A model generated the notes under the pieces. The model did no database searches and was not told the origin of the DNA. It saw only the letters and a program-made list of their open reading frames with translations. Made by a program: the position numbers and the translations under genes. This document shows positions 11,211 through 22,952 of a DNA stretch of 64,000 bases, piece after piece (positions within the stretch are counted from its first letter, which is position 1; each line of letters opens with the position of its first letter). This DNA comes from Filosporella fistucella (Eukaryota; Ascomycota; Leotiomycetes; Helotiales): NCBI GenBank assembly GCA_030077755.1, contig JAQJZZ010000002.1, positions 806,001 to 870,000 of the forward strand, read 5' to 3'.

Positions 11211-13467
11211 ACGAAGCGAGACGGAACGTGAAGACACAAGGGGCATTTGCAAGAGGATGGACGCAAGCAGGGGCTACGATGTTACGATACTTCAATTCGA
11301 TGGCAGCATGGGCTGAAACAATAGATGGGCTTTACATTCCTATTTCGGGGAGGGGGAAACAGGAGGATTTTGGTTTAATACCCCGGCGTTAAACGTCAAG
11401 CAGGACGGCACAATCCTTTGGAAGGAGATATACCCATTATGTCGTGATTATGGGCGTTACATTCGTTTGGATACAAACAGACTCGAGGTCGCTCATTTAG
11501 CGGAGATATGGCGTTGGAGTTTCCCAATGTTTGAATACTTGGAGACAGTCTTTTGGGAGGACTGCGGGGATAAGATAGACGGTTTAGGATAGAACGATCA
11601 AGACTAGCCAACCTGGCACTTTCATTTGTATATACAGACAGTCCTAAGATTGATGGGCCATTCTGGGATCTAGTGTATGAAGGATGTTGGTATATATAAA
11701 TACGAAAAATGGCAGCTGTGGTACAAACCAAACTAGGGTTCTCCGCATCAGCGTTTCCTGACTTACTTTGAGCCGAGGATTCTTTTCCAGCCAGCTCACG
11801 GATCTCCCCGATTCTTCGATATTTTCGATGTTCGGGATGGGCTCCCCGGATATGGTCGCGGGATTTTCCTATGGTCGCCGAGACAATTATGTTATAATCA
11901 GCTTATATCTGCATTTGTATTATGCACACAGAACTGCCAGCCTTACCTTCGAATGCAAGCCGACAGTTAAACGGCGCTCAATAGAGCCCGTTGAACCCGA
12001 CTGAGACTAAGCTAGGGATGTACACGTCACGTTCTGTTGCACATTGAAATCACGTGAATAAACAGTGACACACCACCCAATTGTTTTACTTTCTGCCAGG
12101 ATTGAGACTGGAATAGTCGAAGATCATGCTATTCCTAGATGAACGCAACAATCAGCCTCCTGTAAGCCAGAAAAGCAGTGGACGAGGTGGGGTGGATTTA
12201 GATATTATCACGTGATTACGATGCCGGAGGATTGAATTTCGCCGGCTCAGCGAAAGCGCCGTTTCTGCAACGGCAACGGCAACTCAAATGATCCTCACCG
12301 TCTCTGTACAACCCACACAATCTAAAAAAGAAGAGGCCTTGGCCGCCTCGCCGCCCATCATTCGAGCCAAGAGACAAGCGTTTTCCGGATCCTGACCCTC
12401 CCCGTATCGAGGTCAAATCGGAGGCTGAAAGCTCAAGACTCGATAAAAAGGCAATCTCGAGATCCGTCTTCAACGGGAACTTGCGTGCATGCATATATTC
12501 CTGGAAAACTGTCCTCAACCGTCTCCGCGAGATCGATGAGATATATTCAGACAGGGCATGTCCTTGAGTACATCTAGGATGCTTTTACCCAAGATTCAGG
12601 AACGAGATGCTTTTTCCCTTGTATGAAGCTGTGTCAACATTCCAGGATCGAAGCGACATACACAAACTTGTTGTTCGGTGCAGGAAGGGTACTTCAGTGG
12701 GCTCTGCTGCAAGTAACCGTTGGGAAATACTTTCCTTACCATTATCGTGCTTTCACGAGTATGTATCGGGCCGGCTTGTGTTCCCCTGAGCCACCACATG
12801 GACAGAAGCGCGAGGTGTATTGCTGGCCAAGATGCAGTAACATAGTGTTCGACGAGACGATTTCTTTCCTTTGAGATCCAATATATTGGGAGTCTTGATT
12901 GTCGGGGTTTGTGATATATCATATTCATGTATGGCTGATGTGAATGATCTCGTCTAAGGGGAGGTGCCATGCATGGCTTCCTTCTGGATGTCGCATGGAC
13001 GAAGATTATGTTCTTCATTCCATCAGAGGATTGCTTAGAATGTTACGCAGGAAACCCATGTTCGATGAGGGGCTGGCTGTCGTTGCTGCTCTTCGCTCAA
13101 GACAGAAATTCGGACTGCAACACTATCGTTTGGTTCAGGTGGGTTTCCGCGATGCAGTTGTCAAGCACGCGAAATGGACTTTACGGGTTCATCATTTGAT
13201 TTGCATCAACTCACCATCTTGCGGTGTGTACTACTATATTCTGCGAAGTGAGCTTAAGTCTAGGTGTCTTGCAGCTATTCATGTATCTCCACTCCCCTCA
13301 GTTCCCTCGCGGTACCATGTTATACAAAACTCTTCTCGTGATATCACCATTTCATTGTATACCATCACGAGACACAGTCAGCTTTCTTTTAGCAAACTTC
13401 TAGTCCCTTGTTTTGAATTTATTGCCTCTTGCTGCTTCACGTTACGGATGATATATATCATATCACG
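11211..13467. other. Intergenic, one possible coding remnant
   Basis: Between about 12295 and 12567 the plus strand holds an open frame without ATG. It ends in a helical-looking segment containing SVFNGNLRACIYSWKTVLNR and then a stop. It could be an exon of an unannotated gene or a remnant. The 252-codon frame at 12944-13702 overlaps the next gene in another frame and looks spurious. Confidence 0.3.
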
Positions 13468-15627
13468 ATGCTTCTTCAAAAGACCAGCTCGAGAATCAAG
13501 CAGTTCATTTGTCATCGCAGGAATTCTAGTATCGAAACTCTGGGTAATGATGACGACGATGGTATCACAGACACAAAACTGGCTACTCTGGTCCCAAAGA
13601 GGTCGACGTGGTTGTCGTCAACTTCAGGTCCAGATTCTATACAGCTTCGAAGAACTAGCAGTACTACTACCACTCGAAGCATTCTTCTCCCTCCATCAAT
13701 AACAGCTCATTCATCTGCAAGTTCTTTGTGCAGCTGCGATTGCAATGGCAGTCCGGCTTCGACTGATTTCTCTTTGTGTCGCGGACCTTCACTCATCCAA
13801 CCGGAGATTCTTTATCTGCCTCCACTGGACTCAGCCAATGAGTCTAATGATGCGAAAACATGGCGGTTGATATTTTCTGAAGATTCAGTCGCTCCACCAC
13901 CGCCTAAAAAGTCGAAATTGCGAGTGCGTACCTCATTGAATATACCTGATAGGGACGTTGGCCTCATTGAAGGATTGGCGATGGAAGCAGATGACGACAA
14001 AACGCCGACGCAAAGCATAAAATACATGGAGAAACCGGACATAGGAGAAATGTCTGACAATGTGGAGCAATTGATTCGAGAAACAGATGAAGCGTTCCAG
14101 GCCGTTGGCAGCGCGCTCGCAGACGCAAAAGCTGCTACTCAAGGCTGGTATGACGCCAAACCCCCCGTCACACGCTTTTTCTCTGTCTCTCGCAACACAC
14201 AGCGTCCACAGACTCGATCACAATCCACATTGAAGACGCCGATGTCTCGCTCTATTTCTGTCAAGAAGAAGAAGCGAAAGCCGGGACTGTTCAATCGTCC
14301 TCGTAAGGTTCCTCCTGCGCCTACCAATACGCCTGCTAGATGGACATTGACGGATGTAACAACGAATATGGTGGATGTGTTTAGTAGAAAGATATTCAGA
14401 ACAGAGGTGGACGAGATGTTGACGCCGAGTCGAATGCAGGAACTAAGGAAACAGCTCAGGATTGAGAATGAGAGACGGCAAAGCGTGGAATCAACAAGCA
14501 GTCATGGAACTGATGAGAGTACGCCAACTGAACCTTTCCACTTGGAAAGTCTACTCAGAGCGCGAAACCCACAATCAAAAGATGCCTCGAATCCTCCTAG
14601 TCCTGTGCTTCCTCCTCCTAGAATCCCACCAAAGAACGAAAATCGACCTCGCAAACCGCCTGAGCATAGGAAAAATGACCTTGTAGATCCAGCTGCGGTG
14701 AGAAATGGAATGGTGTTCGCAGACATGGCATTTCCCACTCCACCAGCAGCTTCTCGAACAACGCGCAAGAATTCTGCTACTCGCATTGTCCCCGCTCTAC
14801 CTACTATCCCAGAAGCCTTCCCTCTGACAGTCGACTCAAACCTTCGATATGTGCCCCCACAAGTGGAAACGCTCGGGACCCCTTCATCTCCTGACTATAT
14901 ACTACTTCCAAGTACACCGTTCACTCTGACATCTCCCTTGTTCAGACATGGACCTATAAGAATTGACAAAGTCAAAGAGGAGAAGGTATCGCCTGCTGAT
15001 GAAGGAGGTTTAGATTGGATAGCGTTTCAAATGGCGATTTCGGGTACTATTTCACTTGAACTGGATACTGAGCTTGAAGATGATGAGAGAGAAATTGAGG
15101 AGCTAGTGGAATGGTGGGAGAGCTATGGAATAGAGCTAGGGAAGATGGAGGGACAACCAGTTGGTTGGGCGCCGAAGAAAGAGGAGAAGGGTATCACTGC
15201 AATTGAAGGGTTAAAGAGAAGACAGGGTGTTGTGAGGAGGGAGAGAGTAAATAGTCAATTCCGAGCACAAGCTTTAAAGAGGAGCTGGAATGGAGGCATG
15301 GGTGGGGAAACGATTCCTCATATGCCTGTCTGGAACCACAACTCTATTCCCCCTTTCTACGATTCTCATCAAGCCCCAAATATCAAAGACGATATCGATA
15401 CGAACAAAGTTGTAGTCTCTCCCGAAGATGAAGGAGAAGCAACACTCGGATTATGTAGGATGAGTATGGTGAGGCGGGTTTCGCAGAGCGAAAGTCTGCC
15501 GCCGAGTCCGATGCTGGATTTGGGAAGTGGAGAGGAGGTTATTCCTATGGGGTATAATCTTGGACATGATTTGGGAGATTTCTTGAGTTGGGAGACGTGG
15601 AATGTACAGACTATTTTGGAGAGGTAG
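13468..15627 (+). CDS. Large hypothetical protein, mostly disordered
   Basis: Single-exon gene of about 719 codons from the ATG at 13468 (the frame continues up to 13429, but MLLQKTSSRIKQF looks like the true N-terminus). I recognise no domain family. The first 300 residues are Ser/Thr/Pro-rich with Arg/Lys patches (KKKKRKP). The middle has a conserved-looking segment ending DEMLTPSRMQELRKQLR. There are proline-rich motifs (PPSPVLPPPRIPPKNENRP), then an acidic helical region with EEIEELVEWWESYGIELG-like character. The C-terminus is DFLSWETWNVQTILER. The composition suggests a cytoplasmic scaffold or regulatory protein, which is inference only. Codon use and the uninterrupted frame support a real gene. 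Confidence 0.75.
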   Translation: MLLQKTSSRIKQFICHRRNSSIETLGNDDDDGITDTKLATLVPKRSTWLSSTSGPDSIQLRRTSSTTTTRSILLPPSITAHSSASSLCSCDCNGSPASTDFSLCRGPSLIQPEILYLPPLDSANESNDAKTWRLIFSEDSVAPPPPKKSKLRVRTSLNIPDRDVGLIEGLAMEADDDKTPTQSIKYMEKPDIGEMSDNVEQLIRETDEAFQAVGSALADAKAATQGWYDAKPPVTRFFSVSRNTQRPQTRSQSTLKTPMSRSISVKKKKRKPGLFNRPRKVPPAPTNTPARWTLTDVTTNMVDVFSRKIFRTEVDEMLTPSRMQELRKQLRIENERRQSVESTSSHGTDESTPTEPFHLESLLRARNPQSKDASNPPSPVLPPPRIPPKNENRPRKPPEHRKNDLVDPAAVRNGMVFADMAFPTPPAASRTTRKNSATRIVPALPTIPEAFPLTVDSNLRYVPPQVETLGTPSSPDYILLPSTPFTLTSPLFRHGPIRIDKVKEEKVSPADEGGLDWIAFQMAISGTISLELDTELEDDEREIEELVEWWESYGIELGKMEGQPVGWAPKKEEKGITAIEGLKRRQGVVRRERVNSQFRAQALKRSWNGGMGGETIPHMPVWNHNSIPPFYDSHQAPNIKDDIDTNKVVVSPEDEGEATLGLCRMSMVRRVSQSESLPPSPMLDLGSGEEVIPMGYNLGHDLGDFLSWETWNVQTILER

Positions 15628-17002
15628 GACTTGTATCGAGAAGAGATGAGAGGCAAGTGGGGTGTATATAGGCGGGATACCTAAGGGAGGAGAGCTGTGT
15701 GTAGATAATGAATGGGATCAGGTGACCCTTCTCTCTGTGAATTTAACATGACTTCTATTTCTTCTCCCAATATGAAGGTGTAAGCCATTACCCAAAGTTC
15801 GAATTCAGACCGATGATGCTGTCTGTCTCCTTTATCGCCCCGTCAGCGATATTGGACTTGCCTATAATTCAAGGTAGTGAACGTCTTGTTTCCTCAAACA
15901 TTTTCATAATGTGATTCAGCCTTCAAGACGTAAAATCCCACTTTTACTAACGTACCTGCGGAGCATCCATTGAAACAATTTTCGATTCTTTGCCTTTCAT
16001 ACACTTGAAAATTTCTGTCCATATGACATAATGTACAACATCAGGAGGATCCGGCAAGCTAGAATCCTCGAAGTCGGATGTTGGGTCTGAATATCGAGCA
16101 TAGAGCTGCACAGCCCCTTGCTGAACTCTTGTCTCCCATAATAATACCCCTTCGACCTCAACATCGACTAACTGAGAGAATGCAACCTAAACCGCGTTCA
16201 TTAGAAAGCCTGGAGGAACGCAGTTGCCATGTAACTGCTTTTCTTGATGATTTCTCCACTACTCCATTTGACGAGCACATGAGACTTGAGACACAATTTT
16301 GGATTGAATTGTAGCTTCACAAAAGCAGTCTGGCCAAACTTCGATTTGATTGTATACTCATGTATTTACATGAAAAAGGGTGAGAAAGGAGGTGTATATT
16401 CACCTTGTTTTCCTCTAAAAACTAGTCTGGAGATTCTTCAACAGGACCTTGTTTGGAAAATTGTGGCATTGTGTGGAATTCGAGATAAGGCTGACTCAAA
16501 ATCTCTGAAACGTTATTGAGACGAAATTGATGGGTTTTAATTGAGTCTTTAAAATGAATATTTGCCTCCGAACCTGACACGATAGGTATACATTCTTCAC
16601 TCATATAACAAACCTTTGAGATATCTCACATCCATTAGTAAGATAGTGACATTGTAGATATCTACTGTCCTTTCTACCCCGCCGGACCCCGCCCCCGCCT
16701 CCTTTTCCAGGACCCCGCTATTCGCTAAGCGCCCCAATAATGCTGAAAACTTAGCCCGGAGCATCCTCCTCCGGACCTGCAACAATCTGATCTCAGCATA
16801 TGAGAAGCAGCCTCACATTCAAAGTCTCCAATTTTACGTGTCGGCGAAATAGAGGTGGGAAAACATATGTGTTTCAGAGGACCCCCACAATAGAGATGAA
16901 TAAGCTGTCGTAGCTTGAAATCGAAGTGACATAGACATATATACATTCCCCCGCGCCTCCTGCTTCATCATCTTTAGACTTTCAACACTGTCATTATCCA
17001 AC
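15628..17002. other. Intergenic, promoter side of the GH31 gene
   Basis: No recognisable gene. Short frames at 16078-16519 lack motifs. A TATA-like stretch (ATATATAC near 16937) lies about 65 bp before the GH31 start codon. Confidence 0.4.
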
Positions 17003-19034
17003 ATGTTGCTTCAGAAAGACAACCGTCTCGTATATAAATTCGATGCCGAAGAGCTCTGGATCGAGCCCTGGGGTCCAAATGCATTCCGCATCCGGGCCAC
17101 GAAACAAAGTAGCATGCCTACTGAAGCATGGGCTTTAGAAGAATCCATCCCCGTCAGCACCCCCACTATAGACATCACCAGCACCTCGGGCACTATCACA
17201 AACGGTAAAATCAGCGCTACCATTTCCAAGCGAGGGAAACTCATGGTTCGTAATTCCAAGGGGGAGTTACTTCTTGAAGAGTACGCGAGAAATAGAAGGG
17301 ATGTCTTGGATCCGAAATGCAGCGCTATTGAAGTCGAAGCTAGAGAATTCAAACCTATTCCAGGAGGGGATTACCATTTGACAATGCGGTTTGAGAGTAT
17401 CAGTTCGAAAGAGAAGATCTATGGGATGGGGCAGTATCAGCAAGATAGTCTTGATTTGAAAGGACATGACCTGGAGCTTGCACATCGCAATTCTCAGGCT
17501 AGTATCCCATTTGCGTTATCGAGTCTCGGATATGGGTTTCTCTGGAATAATCCTGGGATAGGAAGAGCTGTTTTGGGAAAGAACATTATGTCTTTTGAAG
17601 CGTATTCGACCAAGGGATTGGATTATTGGGTTGTGGCTGGTGATACACCTGCTGAGATTGAAGAGGCGTATGCGAGTGTTACGGGGAAGGTCCCTATGAT
17701 GCCCGAGTATGGATTGGGATTTTGGCAGTGCAAGTTGAGGTATCAGACGCAAGAGGAGTTGTTGGGTATTGCGAGGGAGTATAAGAAGAGGAATTTGCCG
17801 ATCGATTTGATCGTTATTGATTTCTTTCACTGGCCGAAACAAGGTGATTGGCGGTTTGATACTACATACTGGCCAGATCCAGGTAAGTTGTATATTTCCA
17901 TGTAATTCTGCCATATAATATTAATACTTGGTAGATGCAATGGTAAAAGAGCTCCAAGAAATGAACATCGAGCTCATGGTCAGCATCTGGCCAACCGTCG
18001 ACACCCGCTCCGAGAACTTTGAAGAAATGCTCGAGAACGGCTATCTCATCCGCACAGATCGTGGTATCCGCATCGGAATGGATTTCGAAGGCAACACCAT
18101 CCACTACGATGCCACAAACCCCGAAGCGCGAAAGTATCTCTGGGAGAAAGCCAAGAAGAATTACTATTCCAAAGGCATCAAGGTGTTTTGGCTAGACGAG
18201 GCAGAGCCAGAGTACACAGCGTACGATTTTGATAATTATCGCTATCATCTTGGTCCCAATCTTGCCATCGGCAATTTATATCCCCGGGAATACGCAAAGA
18301 CGTTTTTTGAGGGCATGGAAGAGGCTGGACAGAAGAATATCGTGAATCTGCTTCGTTGTGCCTGGGCAGGAAGTCAGAGATATGGCGCGCTTGTCTGGAG
18401 TGGTGATATTGCTTCGTCCTGGTCTAGTCTGAGGAATCAATTAGCAGCTGGTTTGAACATGGGAATAGCAGGTATACCATGGTGGACGACTGATATCGGC
18501 GGCTTTCACGGAGGCGATCCGAATGATCCTGCTTTCAGAGAATTGTTCGTGAGGTGGTTCCAGTGGGGTGCTTTTTGTCCTGTGATGAGACTCCATGGTG
18601 ATCGGGAGCCTAAGCAGCCGCAGCATGGGACGACTGGTGGCGCGACTTGTCTCTCGGGAGCTGCGAATGAGGTGTGGTCGTATGGTGAGGAGGTTTATGG
18701 AATATGCAAGAAGTACATGTTCATTCGTGAGGAGATGAGAGAGTATACTAGAGGTTTGATGAAGGCAGCACATGAAAAGGGGACGCCGGTCATGAGAGCA
18801 CTATTCTACTCTTTTCCTGAAGATTCCAAGGCCTGGGAGGTTGAGGATCAGTTTATGTATGGAGACAAGTACCTTTGCTGTCCGGTTTTGGCGCCTGGTC
18901 TTAGGAAAAGATCGGTTTATTTACCAAAGGGAGGAAAATGGAAAGCTTTCGATGGTGGCGAGGTGTTTGAGGGTGGAAGCACAGTCGAAGCAGAGTGTCC
19001 TCTTGACACTATGCCGGTGTTTGTCAGGCAGTGA
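17003..19034 (+). CDS. GH31 alpha-xylosidase / alpha-glucosidase-like enzyme
   Basis: Two exons, 17003-17882 and 17935-19034, joined across a 52-nt phase-1 intron (donor GTAAGT, acceptor TTGGTAG), give 659 residues. The N-terminal beta-sandwich includes the family signature GMGQYQ, and the barrel begins around PEYGLGFWQCKLRYQTQEEL. The nucleophile aspartate is in FWLDEAEPEY (about residue 380) and the acid/base aspartate is in WSGDIASSW (about residue 450). The spacing matches retaining GH31 enzymes such as YicI. There is no signal peptide, so it is probably intracellular and may release xylose from xyloglucan oligosaccharides or glucose from isoprimeverose-like substrates. The length is slightly short of typical bacterial alpha-xylosidases (about 770). 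The choice between xylosidase and glucosidase is inference. Confidence 0.92.
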
Positions 19035-19814
19035 GGGGATGGCCCCAGGTTAGTCCAACGGATTCGTTGACCAGATGGAGAAATCTGGTACCTGAGACAT
19101 TGAACTTTGTGGGCGATAACATAGTGTTACCTGGACTAGAATCAAGACAGGTCCAGCTCATGTAAAAGAAATCAATTCATTGCATTCCAATTATCCGTAA
19201 TCCTGAGGATGTTTAAGGAAGTTCTGGCATTATGATCTCATATCTGTTAGATATAGCTGGAAGAAAGCTTGGGAATGGGAGGCATATCAAAGCAAATTCA
19301 AAGGGAGGGTCGGAAACATATGCTACTGTTTTACAGTCTGCGCCCCAACAGCGCAAATAACCTACGTCGCGCACAATCTGCCACTGACAGCTTTGTTCTG
19401 CCACTGACAGCTTTGTTCTGCCAATTGTCTCAATGGGCGACTTGTCCAGGGAGAATACCTTTAGTTCCAGCCCACAGATATCTCGCGAACTTCTATGCAG
19501 CGTATACTTTGACATTGAATGCCTACTGATCTCCCTTGAAAAGTCTCCGTCGATACATATCAACAAAGGAAGCCTCCAAAATCTGAGACACTTAGCACAT
19601 GGAACGTCTTCAAAAGTACAGACATTTCCCAGCTTCAGATTCCGAACTGGAAAATCCGTGCATATCCAGAACCCTCAACTCCGCCTAGCAAGTAAGTCCC
19701 ACCCCTTCCCAAAACTTTGAAATCGTTACTAATCTATCAGAGTGGGTCGAAGATCCCATCAATAAAAGCCCAGAACATCATCTCGACGACGATTTACCAC
19801 TCTACAATCACACA
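19035..19814. other. Intergenic between GH31 and a small coiled-coil gene
   Basis: No gene recognised. It contains the 20-bp tandem duplication listed separately at 19381-19420. Confidence 0.5.
19381..19420. repeat. Perfect 20-bp tandem duplication
   Basis: The 20-base unit CCACTGACAGCTTTGTTCTG occurs twice head to tail with no mismatch and is followed by a partial third start (CCA). It lies in an intergenic region and could be a recent slippage or repair duplication. Confidence 0.95.
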
Positions 19815-20398
19815 ATGGATCCTGCCCCTCCAATTCAAGAATGGACAACACTATCCCAACTCATCCAGCAAAAGTACGAGACCGATCTGAGAGAACTCGG
19901 TATTGAGTTCCAAAGACGGACCGATGTCATGCGGGCGGAACTCGACGCCCGACTCGTGGCACTGGGGGCTTGGGTCGAGGAAGAAGGAAAGAAAATCAAT
20001 AAGAGGAGAGATGACGAGCTCAACGATATGACGGGCATTGGAGATCTGAACCGTTCAACATCTCCACCTCCTATAACACCCTCATCTGAGGACATCCAAA
20101 CTGTGCTCAATTCTCAGACATGGAAACAGATGATGTTTGAACAATGGCTCATCTTTATCTCCTCTAATGATCTCATCCTCTCCAGGAAACTCTGGAACGC
20201 TTGGCAGCTTTAGTTGCCAAGTATAATCCTCTCAGCGTTGATTGTGAGGAAGGAGGGTATTTCATAGTCTGGGGACCGGCTAAGGTGAATGAGCAGTGGT
20301 TGGACCTCTGTATTGCAGCTCTTCATGATAAAGAATTCGAGGGAGGGAGATTGAAGATGAAGCAGTTCAGGAAGGGATCACAGAATGCTGTTGCCTGA
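19815..20398 (+). CDS. Small charged coiled-coil protein, exon junction uncertain
   Basis: The first exon starts at the ATG 19815 (MDPAPPIQEWTTLSQLIQQ) and encodes a helical segment rich in Glu/Arg, then a Ser/Pro linker. The second coding segment begins at 20186 (ETLERLAALVAKYNPLSV) and runs to the stop at 20398. A typical intron end (branch-like CTAAT, acceptor TCCAG) closes at 20185. The obvious donor, GT at 20135, would join the exons in the wrong frame. A donor at 20103 (GTGCTC) keeps frame but is a poor consensus. A one-base indel is another possibility. The second exon includes EEGGYFIVWGP. No family is recognised. Confidence 0.5.
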
Positions 20399-20794
20399 GA
20401 GTGAAAATGCTGGTTGTGACAAATGGTCCTGTGGGATTTGAGGCCTTGGGTATATGCGCATGATCTTGAAGATTAAGATTAAGCTTTGGTTGGTGCATCG
20501 ATTTTGGGATTTGGGTACGGGCCCTAGCAGATGCCCTTCATACAAATGAAACCATAGAATTTGGAGTGGTGTCTTGTTGATTTGATCAAGCATTAATGAC
20601 CTTTGTTGCATTGAAAATGTGGATAGCTCTCGCCGCTGTCCAAGGTTCCCCGAGATCCTGCATTGTGGTTTCATTTCTCTCAGGTGATAATTTACCCCGC
20701 CCAATCCAGGGAAAACATTTCAACCTTGAGTGGACTCGGCCGCCTGCCAATTTGATCTAGACTTGACGAAATGTGCTTTCTTATCCTTCATTGC
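20399..20794. other. Convergent 3' intergenic space
   Basis: About 400 bp between two converging genes; nothing recognisable. Confidence 0.5.
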
Positions 20795-22516
20795 TCAAAA
20801 AGTTCCGTTCGGCATCCCAACCACAGCCCCATCACCCATTGGGAAATCTCCAGACAAGATTGGGAAGTTCGACATATACCAAGGATCCAAGAGTGTGTCC
20901 CAATCAAGATCTGAGTTGAGAAGCTGAATCCCGTTCGCGATATCCTGTTCATTACCTGTATCGGCAGCTTCCATCAAGGAAATTTCTTGTCTCTTCTTCT
21001 TCATTGAATCTCGCAACAGTAACTTGGCAGTATTAGCTGCTTCATTTCCCATATGTGTTCCTAATAGCCCAGCAATATTGTCCAAAGTTCCCATGGCTAT
21101 GGATACGTGTGCAAGACTTTCTGCAGTATCAATGGCTAGCAGAACGCAGACGTACTGAAATACCGTACAAAGTACATTCCACCAATACCGATGTTGTTGA
21201 GCCAGTTTATGAGCTGCTTCTACCGCGGTGTTTCCAATCTTGATGATCTGAAGAACACAATCTTTGCTCACTGTCATCTTCAGAAGTCGTGAGTGGCGGT
21301 AAACTGACATGCAAAGGTCGGCCTTCGAAAGAGATATGAACGGATGCCCGTCTGGTATTAGCTGCAATTTTGCCATTATCCCTTCAAAATCGAAGGTTCG
21401 GTCTTGGCCAGCAAGATTTGGAATGCATTGTCCAACTCTGATTAAGTCTGAAGTGAAGTCATTCGGCAACGAAGGAGGCATTTTGGTAGTGATGCTATTG
21501 AGTGTTGCACTTGATCTTCCATACTCATACGAGATCATCGAGTTGGTGAGCCAAGCAACCCAAAACACCTTGCGAGCTTGAGGACATGCCGAGTGACTGC
21601 CCTGAACAGTTTTCGTATGCGTCGTTGTCAATACCACCGAGTCAATTTCGTGGTGCAACCCAGTTGCCTCTGCCAAGTGCATAGTCATGCAACTTGCAAT
21701 CCATGCTCGATGTGGTCTTGTGATACTTCGAAGATACAGGGTTCGTAGTATCCAGGCGCAAACATGGTCGACTGAAGTGTTGGCAGTGGAATCCTCCAGA
21801 ATTCCTTTGGCATGTTGCACAATCTCAGATTCTTTTGAATGACCTAGGTTTGCTGAGAAGAATGAACCAAGTGCAACAACTCCAGCGATGATTGCCTCTA
21901 GCCCCGATGGACCATTTGCAGCTGTCCAGAAAGTGTTTACACTATTTAAGAAAGGCTCCCTCTCTAGCACTCCAAAGACAGGATGAACAGTATCGAAATA
22001 GATCTCCGAATATCGATTGAAGTCTTCAAAGGTAATCAAATCTCTGAGATCTCCATGATCCGGCCCTTCTTCTTCAGGTCGAATCCCACAATTCCATGCA
22101 AATGAATGCAGACGAGGTGGATTTGCAGATTGGAAGTCTAGACCCAGTGTTCTGGGAAATGCCATCACAGAGTGCATACCCATATATCTTGCCTTTACCG
22201 GATCGAGAAATCCTTGATCGCCGGGTGATACGTGTGATTCAGGTGTTTGACTATCAAGGGTTGACCCATTTGTTGCGGGTACAGGTCCTTCGGTCACGGG
22301 TCCGGCCCTCGATTGGCCCCTATCAACAAAAGCTGCTGTAGGGCCGTCATCTTGAGGGTATTGACATGTGTATCCGTATGTTGTACACATTGAGCATGGA
22401 TATTGGACATCGCATTTTCTCTTTCTTTGGCGACAAGGTAAACAGGCCTTTCTAGCCCGCTGCCTTTTCCGGGGTGGCGGTCGTGACTCAGGATCCGTGA
22501 ACGGAGATGTTGACAT
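20795..22516 (-). CDS. Zn2Cys6 transcription factor
   Basis: Single-exon gene of 573 residues. The N-terminal binuclear zinc cluster has cysteines at residues 25, 28, 35, 41, 44 and 51 (spacing C-x2-C-x6-C-x5-C-x2-C-x6-C). It is embedded in basic residues (RKRQRARKACLPC) and followed by the usual basic linker. The rest matches the fungal-specific transcription factor middle homology region, with a segment like YSEIYFDTVHPVFGVLEREP near residue 165 and a central SRPHRAW-like stretch. It should bind CGG-type half sites as a dimer in the nucleus. The adjacent gene on the same strand (22953-24596) is a DHA2 transporter, so local regulation of efflux is a reasonable guess but is unproven. Confidence 0.9.
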   Translation of the reverse strand: MSTSPFTDPESRPPPRKRQRARKACLPCRQRKRKCDVQYPCSMCTTYGYTCQYPQDDGPTAAFVDRGQSRAGPVTEGPVPATNGSTLDSQTPESHVSPGDQGFLDPVKARYMGMHSVMAFPRTLGLDFQSANPPRLHSFAWNCGIRPEEEGPDHGDLRDLITFEDFNRYSEIYFDTVHPVFGVLEREPFLNSVNTFWTAANGPSGLEAIIAGVVALGSFFSANLGHSKESEIVQHAKGILEDSTANTSVDHVCAWILRTLYLRSITRPHRAWIASCMTMHLAEATGLHHEIDSVVLTTTHTKTVQGSHSACPQARKVFWVAWLTNSMISYEYGRSSATLNSITTKMPPSLPNDFTSDLIRVGQCIPNLAGQDRTFDFEGIMAKLQLIPDGHPFISLSKADLCMSVYRHSRLLKMTVSKDCVLQIIKIGNTAVEAAHKLAQQHRYWWNVLCTVFQYVCVLLAIDTAESLAHVSIAMGTLDNIAGLLGTHMGNEAANTAKLLLRDSMKKKRQEISLMEAADTGNEQDIANGIQLLNSDLDWDTLLDPWYMSNFPILSGDFPMGDGAVVGMPNGTF

Positions 22517-22952
22517 GTTGTGAAGGTTGGAACTTCAATTTGAGAACTTTATACTGATTATATGCATCGCAAACTAAAGAGTAGATGACTTCTTCATTGA
22601 GAGAGAGCTATTTTGTAGTGCAGTGGAAGTAGCATGGGAAGCAAATTCAGAACGGGGGAGGTTCGGCACACTCTAGCGTTCTTACATAAGACATCACTTT
22701 ATCAGTAGTCTAGGAGTGATCCCTCGACCTGCGAAACAACATCATTATATTCTCGCTTCAGTAAATGCATGATGCACAGAAGAATTAATGAAGTCGTTCC
22801 TCTGGAGATGTCTAAGACCGAAAGTGGTCAAAATTTATCATTAAAATTGTTGGAAACCAGACCTCGACCGTGTCAGACCTCGTCCATGTCGCTTGAATTT
22901 TCATCGTCTTTCATTCTATTGGGTATATAATCTCTAATCTATCACTCAAACG
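22517..22952. other. Spacer between transporter 3' end and regulator 5' end
   Basis: 436 bp upstream of the Zn2Cys6 gene. It would hold that gene's promoter; no specific site is recognised. Confidence 0.4.

Noticed and set aside
12944..13702. 252-codon plus-strand ORF
   Set aside because: It overlaps the start of the large hypothetical gene in another frame, and its composition (Cys, Ser, Ile runs) is not protein-like.
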